Shown here in pieces: positions 1 to 4,917 of a DNA stretch of 5,370 nt. The stretch comes from JALHTV01 sp049510055 (GTDB lineage Bacteria > Planctomycetota > Phycisphaerae > SM23-33). Every line of letters begins with the position of its first letter. Position 1 is the stretch's first letter. The position numbers and the translations under genes were made by a program. The stretch covers positions 1 through 5,370 of the forward strand of contig JBEKZI010000111.1 in NCBI GenBank assembly GCA_049510055.1, read 5' to 3'. Under the pieces are notes generated by a model. It was not told the DNA's origin. It did not search any database and saw only the letters and a list, made by a program, of their open reading frames with translations.

Positions 1-1653
1 GGAGGCCCCGACGTACTGGGCCAGCGCGCTCAGCGATCCGCCGCTGACCGTCAGTGTGCCGCGGGCGTCGGCCACGCCGCCCAGGATCAGGTCGGTGCCG
101 ACGGTCAGCCTCCCGCCCGTGATGGCCAGCTCGGCGTCGGAGCCGGCGGCGTTGGCGACGTACAGCGTCCCGGCCTCCTGGCCGATGTAGCCGACGGTGG
201 CCTTGCCGGAGTCGATCTCCGTGCAGTCCGCCAGCGTCGGCTGCCAGGGGATGGCCCAGTTGGTGATGAGCTCGTAGCGCCCCGTCCCGCCGGACCAGAC
301 GATTGTCGTGGGCGCGGGGATGGGGGCCAGCGAGTTGAGGTATTCTTCCAGATTGGTGTAGCCGTCGTTGTCGAAGTCGCCGTTGTCATTGTTCACGTTG
401 GGGTCTAGGCCGTGGGCGATTGCCCAGCTGGCTGCTATGCCGCCGCCACCGCTGCCATAGTAGTTGGCGTCCCGCGTGGCGACGGGGTACGTCGGCCAGC
501 CGCCGGCGTCGGCGACGCTATTGTAGAAGCTCCCCGACGTGCCGTAGGTGCGGACCTGGGCGATCACGTTGGCGTCCACGGGGTCGCGGTTCCAGGGGAA
601 GGCACCGGCCTGGCTCAGCACGGTCGCCAGGGCCGCGTCGGCGGTCTGGGTGTACACGGGTGGGACGCTGAACGACGCGCCTTTCGGCGTATACGATCCG
701 GTGAACATGCCCCAGCCGGAGGCGGTCCCGTCCAGGACGCCGTTGCGGTCGCCGTCGATCTTGTTGCCGGATTGGTAGATGGCCGTATCGCTGCTGACGC
801 TGTCGAAGGCGAATTGATTGCCGCTGGTCGTGGAGGGGCCGGCAATGCAGTAGTTGCCGACGTAGTTCATGTTCACGTATTCCCCCGGGATGCCGCTGTA
901 GCCGCAGTTGTCGGTCCAGTTGTACATCACGTTGTTGCGGAAATCGAGCGTCAGCAGCTTGTTGTTGTACGTGCCGGCGCGCGGATTGCGGCTGCGGTTG
1001 TCCGCATAAAGGCAGTCATGGACGCTCAGGTTGCAGTCCACGTCGGGGCGAAACAGCGAGCCGTAGCTGTGATTGTCGATGTTCAACCCCTCGGCGATGG
1101 TGCAATACTGAATGGTGGCGTTGGTGGTTTGCTTGGTTGCGGAGAGCACCTCGTCCTGGCTCCAGGAGGCCGAGCAGTGGTCGATGATGATGTTATTCCC
1201 GTAGAGCAGGCCCATGGCATCGACGTCGTTGGTGCCATTCCCCATGCGGCAGCGAATGTGGCGAATCGTCAAGTTATTGCCGTAGACCTCCACGTCGGCG
1301 TTCTCTAAGCAGATGCCTTCCCCGGGGGCGGTCTGGCCGGCGATGGTGATGTTCTCCCCGTAGATGTACAGGGTGCTCTGCAACTGGATGGCGCCGGAGA
1401 CGTCAAAGACGATGGTCCGATTGCTGTAGGTGGGGTTGGCGTAGATGCCGTAGCGCAGCGTGCCGGGAGTGAAATCGTCGGCCAGGCTGGTGACGTGGTA
1501 CACGTCGCCGCCGCGCCCGCCGGTGGATTCGGCCCCGTATCCCTCCGCCCCCGGAAAGGCCGGGATGGCATAGGCGGACGAGGTGGACAGAATTAGGACC
1601 GCAAGCGCCGCGATCCACACATGCATGGACGACCCCAAGGTAACGTGTCTCAT
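1..1653 (-). CDS. Secreted PL1-family pectate-lyase-like protein, partial (C-terminus outside window)
   Basis: Reading from the ATG at 1653, the minus strand is open for 551 codons to the window edge, so the C-terminus is missing. Residues 1-29 look like a Sec signal peptide (hydrophobic 12-22, likely cleavage after SAYA). Residues 32-57 carry the PAFPGAEGYG...TGGRGG.VYHVTSL opening typical of bacterial PL1 polysaccharide lyases. A right-handed beta-helix region follows, with IDHCSASWSQDE at 157-168 (Ca-site region of the family) and NRSRNPR at 219-225, matching the RxPR catalytic-arginine motif. VDANVIAQVR...GGWP (359-387) closes the lyase domain. Residues 417-440 (LDP to EEYLN) hold an Asp/Asn-rich calcium-type loop. 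Residues 450-551 start a W...NW..P.. / GTLTVSGGSL Gly-rich beta-repeat region, probably a surface or anchoring tail. The expected role is cleavage of pectin-like uronic-acid polysaccharide outside the cytoplasm by beta-elimination. Family assignment is confident; exact substrate is unknown. A second in-frame ATG at 1626 also leaves a good signal peptide. Confidence 0.88.
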   Translation of the reverse strand, partial: MRHVTLGSSMHVWIAALAVLILSTSSAYAIPAFPGAEGYGAESTGGRGGDVYHVTSLADDFTPGTLRYGIYANPTYSNRTIVFDVSGAIQLQSTLYIYGENITIAGQTAPGEGICLENADVEVYGNNLTIRHIRCRMGNGTNDVDAMGLLYGNNIIIDHCSASWSQDEVLSATKQTTNATIQYCTIAEGLNIDNHSYGSLFRPDVDCNLSVHDCLYADNRSRNPRAGTYNNKLLTLDFRNNVMYNWTDNCGYSGIPGEYVNMNYVGNYCIAGPSTTSGNQFAFDSVSSDTAIYQSGNKIDGDRNGVLDGTASGWGMFTGSYTPKGASFSVPPVYTQTADAALATVLSQAGAFPWNRDPVDANVIAQVRTYGTSGSFYNSVADAGGWPTYPVATRDANYYGSGGGGIAASWAIAHGLDPNVNNDNGDFDNDGYTNLEEYLNSLAPIPAPTTIVWSGGTGRYELITNWAIPWQPTLADCTEIDSGKATVGYIGQEAGTLYVANAAGSDAELAITGGRLTVGTDLILGGVADARGTLTVSGGSLSALAQYVGAS

Positions 1654-1660
1654 GGAAGAA

Positions 1661-1667
1661 CCCTCTC
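1661..1667 (-). promoter_or_regulatory. Shine-Dalgarno-like site of the pectate-lyase-like gene
   Basis: On the minus strand GAGAGGG ends 7 nt before the ATG at 1653. This purine-rich stretch favours 1653 over the downstream in-frame ATG at 1626, which has only GGGG nearby. The same 8-mer GAGAGGGT recurs further upstream in the predicted leader (1813-1820). Confidence 0.5.
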
Positions 1668-1704
1668 TTTTTATAATCCCTGACCCTTTCAGGCGTGCCA
1701 CGCT

Positions 1705-1730
1705 ATCTCCCTGCCTGCCGGCAGAGAGAT
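1705..1730 (-). other. Stem-loop in the predicted leader of the lyase gene
   Basis: Arms ATCTCCCTGC (1705-1714) and GCAGAGAGAT (1721-1730) pair at 9 of 10 positions around a 6-base loop. It lies about 50 bases upstream of the lyase ATG, inside the 5' leader implied by the candidate promoter near 1844-1852. No T-run follows it on either strand, so an intrinsic terminator is unlikely. An mRNA structure or a protein-binding dyad is possible. Confidence 0.4.
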
Positions 1731-1843
1731 GGAAACGCACTCTGCGGACTAGGAATAAAACCCAGGACAAACGGCGGGAACACACACGAGGGTTCCCACG
1801 CATCAGGTCCTGACCCTCTCATCCTAAGGCGGGAACGGACACC

Positions 1844-1852
1844 ATCATACCA
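1844..1852 (-). promoter_or_regulatory. Candidate extended -10 promoter for the lyase gene
   Basis: The minus strand reads TGgTATGAT, an extended -10 motif with a 5/6 match to TATAAT. At the proper distance upstream there is no good -35 hexamer; instead the two direct repeats at 1851-1890 occupy that space, and the proximal repeat ends in the TG of the extended -10. A start near 1837 would give a leader of about 180 nt. Weak -35 plus adjacent repeats suggests dependence on an activator, which is inference. Confidence 0.4.
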
Positions 1853-1890
1853 CGGTTCTTTTACTTTTCGGTCACGGTTCTTTTACTTTT
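1851..1890 (-). repeat. Two perfect 18-bp direct repeats, 22-bp period
   Basis: On the minus strand aaaagtaaaagaaccgtg occurs at 1890-1873 and again at 1868-1851, identical over 18 bases and separated by 4 bases. The 22-bp period is about two helical turns, so a protein bound at both copies would sit on the same DNA face. The proximal copy fills the -35/spacer region of the candidate lyase promoter, so the likely use is as tandem binding sites for a regulator of the lyase gene. With only two copies it is not a CRISPR array. Confidence 0.6.
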
Positions 1891-1899
1891 TGGACCCGA

Positions 1900-1925
1900 T
1901 TCCAAGACCCAAATGGGTCTCGGAA
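1900..1925. promoter_or_regulatory. 26-bp near-perfect dyad, operator-like
   Basis: Outer arms TTCC (1900-1903) and GGAA (1922-1925) and inner arms AGACCCA (1905-1911) and TGGGTCT (1914-1920) are perfectly complementary. One mismatched pair separates inner and outer arms, and the centre is only 2 bases. A 2-base loop makes a stable RNA hairpin less natural than a dimeric protein site. It sits just upstream of the tandem repeats of the lyase promoter. No known regulator is recognised. Confidence 0.45.
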
Positions 1926-1993
1926 CAACCGGCTTTAAGCTTCAATATCTCCTTAGGTTACGATCGATTTTAGAGGTGTCAAGCGACAAAAAG

Positions 1994-2011
1994 ATACGAA
2001 AAGTTTCGTAT
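1994..2011. promoter_or_regulatory. 18-bp perfect dyad, operator-like
   Basis: ATACGAAA (1994-2001) and TTTCGTAT (2004-2011) are perfect inverted repeats around a 2-base centre. The half-site TTCGTAT recurs at 2094-2100 nearer the cbi promoter, where it overlaps the small palindrome TCGTA-T-TACGA (2095-2105). The recurrence suggests one regulator with several sites between the divergent genes. The identity of the regulator is not apparent. Confidence 0.42.
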
Positions 2012-2096
2012 GCCGGCATGTCTTCTGCCGCTTCCGGCCACCAGCCCGCCGCGACGCACGAGTGCAACCCGTCGTGAAGGCCCTTTTTCGCGATTC

Positions 2097-2126
2097 GTAT
2101 TACGATTCAGTAAAAAAGTATTATGA
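2097..2126 (+). repeat. Two 9-bp direct repeats abutting the cbi promoter
   Basis: GTATTACGA (2097-2105) and GTATTATGA (2118-2126) match at 8 of 9 bases with a 21-bp period, two helical turns. The second copy overlaps the candidate -35 hexamer at 2123-2128. This placement fits a transcription factor site controlling the metal-transport operon. It does not match the GTATGA-N16-TCATAC layout known for E. coli NikR. Confidence 0.38.
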
Positions 2127-2150
2127 CGGCCGTTCCGTCGGCCCTACAAT
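2123..2150 (+). promoter_or_regulatory. Candidate sigma70-type promoter of the cbiM-cbiQ-cbiO operon
   Basis: A -35-like ATGACG (2123-2128, 4/6 to TTGACA) is followed after 16 bp by TACAAT (2145-2150, 5/6 to TATAAT). Transcription would start near 2157, giving a short leader before the candidate cbiM starts at 2181, 2211 or 2229. Such a leader is too short for a cobalamin riboswitch. The 16-bp spacing equals that of the purM promoter candidate. Confidence 0.45.
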
Positions 2151-2228
2151 GGGTTGCGGCGCCAAGGCGACGGAGCCTAGGTGCCCTTCCCTGAAAAAAG
2201 GTTTGGAATCATGCCGGCAATACTGGCG

Positions 2229-3338
2229 ATGCACATGGCCAACGAGTTGCTCACCCCGCCTGTGGCAGCGGCCACCTTAGTGCTGGCGGCGGTCGTTGTC
2301 GCCGCCGCGAGCCTGCGGGCCGGAAACGGAAAAAGGCTCCCCGCCGATCGCGCCCCGCTGATGGGCGTGATGGGCGCGTTCGTCTTCGCCGCCCAGATGA
2401 TCAACTTCTCCCTGCCGGGCATGCCGGGCACCAGCGGCCACATGGTCGGCGGCGTGCTGCTGGCCATCCTGCTGGGGCCGGCGGCGGGCATCGTCACGAT
2501 AGCAGCCATCCTCATCGTCCAGTGTCTGCTGTTTCAAGACGGCGGGTTGCTCGCGCTGGGGTGCAACATCATCAACATGGGCGTCGTGCCGTGCCTGGTA
2601 GGCTGGGGCGTGTACCGCCTGCTGCTGGGACCGGCCGGGGCGGCCAAGGCGGGCCGGCAATACCTGGCTGCCTGGGCGGCCTGCACGGCGGGCGTCGCCG
2701 GCGGGGCGGCGCTGGTGCCGGCGGAGTCGTACGTCTCCGGCGTGCTGCGGATCAACGTCTGGCAGTTCCTCCAGGTGATGGTCGGCATGCACGTGCTGAT
2801 CGGATTCGTGGAAGGGGCAATCACGTTTGCCGTGCTGGCCTATCTTCGCCGCGTGCGTCCGGCGGCCGTCGGCCTGGCCGGTGCGGAGGGCCCCCCCGGC
2901 CGCGTGGGCGGCAAGGGCGTGGTGGTTTCGCTGCTGGTCACGGCCTTGCTGCTGGCCGGGGTGGTGAGCTGGTTCGCCAGCACGCACCCCGACGGCCTAG
3001 AGTGGGCCTACCAAGAACATTTCAAACACGGAGATAAACCGGCTGTGGAAAACGCCTCGCCGGTCGTCGCAGCCGTGGACCGCTGGCAAGCCAAATGGTC
3101 GCCGATGAGTGACTACGCCCGCCGCTCCGCGCCGCTGGGCCAGGAGCCGCCAGCCGCGGAAGCAGGAGCGGGAGCGGGATCACAAAAGGCGTCCGCATCC
3201 GCCGCCTGGCCGAACGTCAGCGGCTGGGGGTCCCTGGCCGGGGTGCTCGGCACGCTGGTCACGCTGGCGATACTTTACCCGGTCACCAAAAAGTTCCGCC
3301 GCCGCGTTGTGGCGCCCGGGACGGCGGAAACCTCCTAG
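2229..3338 (+). CDS. cbiM: Co2+/Ni2+ ECF transporter substrate-capture protein CbiM with fused PDGLE (CbiN-like) module
   Basis: Integral membrane S component that selects cobalt or nickel for uptake. From the ATG at 2229 it has 369 residues and begins Met-His-Met-Ala, equivalent to the MHIPDG/MHMADA start of the family, in which the N-terminal amine, His2 and a later His bind the metal. That later His is H71 in GTSGH. GAFVFAAQMINF (49-60), LLGP (81-84) and FQDGGLLALGCNIINMG (102-118) are family hallmarks. H188 precedes IGFVEGAIT. About six hydrophobic segments cover residues 9-207. A further membrane segment (231-250) leads into HPDGLE (253-258), the PDGLE motif of CbiN/NikN-like partners, then an Ala/Gly-rich loop and a last membrane segment (336-352). 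The start is uncertain: GTG 2181 has GGAG 5 nt upstream and ATG 2211 has AAAAGG 9 nt upstream, while ATG 2229 has no clear ribosome site. I chose 2229 because it exposes His2. It is the first gene of the operon, 32 bases before cbiQ. Metal (Co or Ni) cannot be decided. Confidence 0.9.
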   Translation: MHMANELLTPPVAAATLVLAAVVVAAASLRAGNGKRLPADRAPLMGVMGAFVFAAQMINFSLPGMPGTSGHMVGGVLLAILLGPAAGIVTIAAILIVQCLLFQDGGLLALGCNIINMGVVPCLVGWGVYRLLLGPAGAAKAGRQYLAAWAACTAGVAGGAALVPAESYVSGVLRINVWQFLQVMVGMHVLIGFVEGAITFAVLAYLRRVRPAAVGLAGAEGPPGRVGGKGVVVSLLVTALLLAGVVSWFASTHPDGLEWAYQEHFKHGDKPAVENASPVVAAVDRWQAKWSPMSDYARRSAPLGQEPPAAEAGAGAGSQKASASAAWPNVSGWGSLAGVLGTLVTLAILYPVTKKFRRRVVAPGTAETS

Positions 3339-3370
3339 CCGCCGGGCGTCGCCGCGGGAAAAGGGTCGCC

Positions 3371-4156
3371 ATGCATCACCATCACCTAGACCGCTTCGCC
3401 CACCTGGATTCGCCCGTCCACCGCCTGGACGCGAGGGCTAAGTTCCTGGCCGCCGTCGCGTACACGGTGACAGTCATCAGCTTCGACCGCTACGCCGTCG
3501 GCGTGCTGGCGCCGCTGGCGATCGGGCCGGTGGTCCTGCTCTGGCTGGGCGGCGTGCCGCTGGGATTTGCGCTGCGGCGGGCGGCCATCCTCTGCCCGTT
3601 CATCGCAACGCTGGCCCTGTTCAGCCCGCTGTACGACCGCCTACCGCACGCCGTGGCCTTTGGGCCCTGGGCGTTCCAGATCGCCGGCGGCTGGCTGACG
3701 GCGGCCGACGTGACGCTGAAGTTTACCCTCGGCGTGCTGGCGCTGACGGCGCTGGTGGCCACGACGCCCTTTGCACTGCTGCTGGAGGCCCTGCGGCGGA
3801 TGGGCACGCCGCGGATGCTGGTGGTGCAGTTGGGGTTCCTGTACCGCTACATCTTCGTGCTGATCGACGAAGCCATGCGGACGCGCCGCGCGCGGGACTT
3901 TCGCGGCGCCGCGGCCGCCCCGGCCGGACGGCGCCTGGCCGCCACCGGCGGCGTCATCGCGTCGCTGTTCGTCCGCACGCTGGACCGCAGCGACCGCATC
4001 CACGCCGCCATGCTCGCCCGCGGATACCAGGGCGAGCCGCACAGCCTCAGCCGCCTGCGATTCACGCTTACCGACGCGGCCTTCCTGATTCTGGCGGCCG
4101 CGTACCTGGCCGCCTGCCGCTGGGTCTGGCCGGCGATGCTTTGGAGGATTTTTTGA
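3371..4156 (+). CDS. cbiQ: ECF transporter transmembrane T component CbiQ
   Basis: A membrane coupling protein of 261 residues, normal for CbiQ/NikQ, that links CbiM to the ATPase. It opens MHHHHLDRFAHLDSPVHRLDARAKFL, matching the HxDR...SPxHxLDxRxK start of the family. Hydrophobic segments lie around 26-37, 42-60, 70-86, 118-132 and 235-250. The long cytoplasmic coupling part (about 133-230) contains ARD (174-176) and ARG (216-218), corresponding to the two Ala-Arg-x coupling motifs by which T components grip the ATPase subunits. AAGGG (3360-3365 region) lies about 5 nt before the ATG, giving good start support. Its TGA at 4154-4156 overlaps the cbiO ATG, so the two are translationally coupled. 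The four consecutive histidines after Met1 are native and could touch metal, but the family commonly has His-rich starts. Confidence 0.93.
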   Translation: MHHHHLDRFAHLDSPVHRLDARAKFLAAVAYTVTVISFDRYAVGVLAPLAIGPVVLLWLGGVPLGFALRRAAILCPFIATLALFSPLYDRLPHAVAFGPWAFQIAGGWLTAADVTLKFTLGVLALTALVATTPFALLLEALRRMGTPRMLVVQLGFLYRYIFVLIDEAMRTRRARDFRGAAAAPAGRRLAATGGVIASLFVRTLDRSDRIHAAMLARGYQGEPHSLSRLRFTLTDAAFLILAAAYLAACRWVWPAMLWRIF

Positions 4157-4866
4157 TGATGATGGCCAACGTCCTGGAAGTCCGTGATTTGATGGTCCGC
4201 TACGCCGACGGCACCGTGGCCCTGCACGATGTCAACCTGGCGGTGGGGCACGGCGAGCGCGTCGCGGTGATCGGGCCCAACGGGGCGGGCAAGACCAGCC
4301 TGCTGTTGGCCGTCATGCGCGGCGTGCCGTTCGAGGGGAAGATTTTCGTCGATGGCGAGGCCCTGACGCGCTTCACCCAGACCCGCGCCCGCGGCCGATG
4401 CGGCATGACCTTCCAGAACGCCGACGACCAGCTCTTCATGCCCACGCTGCTGGACGACGTGGCCTTCGGCCCGCTGAACCAGGGCTCCCCGCCTCCGGCG
4501 GCCGAGTCCGCCTCGCGTGCGGCCATCGCGGCCGTGGGCCTGACCGGGCTGGAGCATCGGCCGGCCCATCACCTCTCCGGCGGGCAGAAGCGGTCCGCCA
4601 GCCTGGCCACCATCCTGTCCATGAACGTCGCGATGCTCCTGCTGGACGAGCCGGCCTCCAATCTGGACGGCCGCTCGCGCCGCCGCCTGATCGACCTGCT
4701 GGCCGAACGCGCCGAGGCGATGCTCCTGGCCACGCACGACCTGGACATGGTCGCGCACCTCTGCTCCCGCGTCGTCGTGCTGGACGACGGCCACCTCGTC
4801 GCCGACGGCCCGGCCGCGACCATCCTGGCCGACAAGCCGCTCCTGGCCGCGCACGGATTGGCCTGA
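4156..4866 (+). CDS. cbiO: ECF transporter ATP-binding protein CbiO
   Basis: Cytoplasmic ATPase of 236 residues that powers CbiM/CbiQ metal uptake, presumably as a homodimer since only one ATPase gene is present. All ABC motifs are intact: Walker A GPNGAGKTS (40-48), Q-loop Gln87 in TFQNADDQLF, signature LSGGQ (140-144), Walker B MLLLDE (160-165), D-loop SNLD (168-171) and switch His194 in ATHD. The QNADDQLF stretch is typical of the CbiO/EcfA subfamily. The chosen ATG shares its A with the cbiQ stop (TGATG) and has GGAGG (4143-4147) 8 nt upstream; two further in-frame ATGs follow immediately (4159, 4162), so the start may be 1-2 codons later. A TTG at 4141 would extend the frame, but it lies before the ribosome site and is less likely. 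It is the last gene of the operon. Confidence 0.94.
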   Translation: MMMANVLEVRDLMVRYADGTVALHDVNLAVGHGERVAVIGPNGAGKTSLLLAVMRGVPFEGKIFVDGEALTRFTQTRARGRCGMTFQNADDQLFMPTLLDDVAFGPLNQGSPPPAAESASRAAIAAVGLTGLEHRPAHHLSGGQKRSASLATILSMNVAMLLLDEPASNLDGRSRRRLIDLLAERAEAMLLATHDLDMVAHLCSRVVVLDDGHLVADGPAATILADKPLLAAHGLA

Positions 4867-4876
4867 CGCACGTTCG

Positions 4877-4902
4877 AGCCGGTTGCATTGGTTCATCCGG
4901 CT
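4877..4902. other. Short inverted repeat between cbiO and purM
   Basis: AGCCGG (4877-4882) and CCGGCT (4897-4902) are perfect arms separated by 14 bases. As RNA it could form a weak 6-bp stem downstream of cbiO, but no T-run follows, so it is a poor intrinsic terminator. It encloses the candidate purM -35 hexamer, so a protein-binding role is equally possible. Confidence 0.3.
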
Positions 4903-4910
4903 GGTACACT
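4883..4910 (+). promoter_or_regulatory. Candidate purM promoter with extended -10
   Basis: TTGCAT (4883-4888, 4/6 to TTGACA) is followed after 16 bp by TACACT (4905-4910), itself preceded by TGg to form an extended -10. Transcription would begin about 6-8 bases after the -10, essentially at the purM ATG (4918). No Shine-Dalgarno sequence lies between the promoter and the ATG. This suggests purM is transcribed separately from the cbi operon as a leaderless message. Confidence 0.5.
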
Positions 4911-4917
4911 AGCGGCC

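Larger units (their letters stand above)
1654..2180. other. Divergent intergenic regulatory region without a convincing gene
   Basis: This stretch of about 530 bases separates the minus-strand lyase gene from the plus-strand cbi operon. Its middle (about 1840-2120) is clearly AT-richer than the flanking genes. Short open frames occur here on the plus strand (1583-1813, 1695-1973, 2062-2280), but their predicted proteins are Arg/Pro/Ser-rich without recognisable motifs, and two of them run into flanking coding sequence. What the region holds is promoter-like elements on both strands, two sets of direct repeats and several perfect or near-perfect dyads, each listed separately. No tRNA, riboswitch or insertion-sequence signature was recognised. 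Confidence 0.6.

Noticed and set aside
412..1308. Long plus-strand open frame of 298 codons opposite the lyase gene
   Set aside because: Its product is a Val/Ala/Gly-rich string without domains, and it lies wholly opposite a minus-strand frame with a signal peptide and PL1 motifs. It is a GC-bias shadow.
1668..1677. Minus-strand ATTATAAAAA as the lyase -10 element
   Set aside because: Transcription from it would start inside or next to the GAGAGGG ribosome site, leaving almost no leader; the extended -10 at 1844-1852 is a better candidate.
1851..1890. CRISPR array
   Set aside because: Only two copies with a 4-base gap; no spacer-length separation and no cas genes.
2093..2130. NikR operator
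   Set aside because: The GTATTA(C/T)GA copies are direct repeats, whereas the E. coli NikR box is an inverted GTATGA-N16-TCATAC.
1926..2228. Cobalamin riboswitch in front of cbiM
   Set aside because: No B12-box-like GCCACTG element or extended conserved fold was seen, and the predicted leader is only tens of bases long. A covariance-model search would settle it.
2062..2280. Plus-strand 72-codon frame upstream of and overlapping cbiM
   Set aside because: It runs through the candidate promoter, overlaps the cbiM start in another frame and shows no recognisable motif.
3847..4896. Minus-strand open frame of 349 codons opposite cbiQ/cbiO
   Set aside because: Low-complexity Gln/Gly/Arg-rich product, opposite two intact genes with complete family motifs.
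4867..4917. Intrinsic terminator after cbiO
   Set aside because: The only inverted repeat (4877-4882 with 4897-4902) has a 14-base loop and no T-run.
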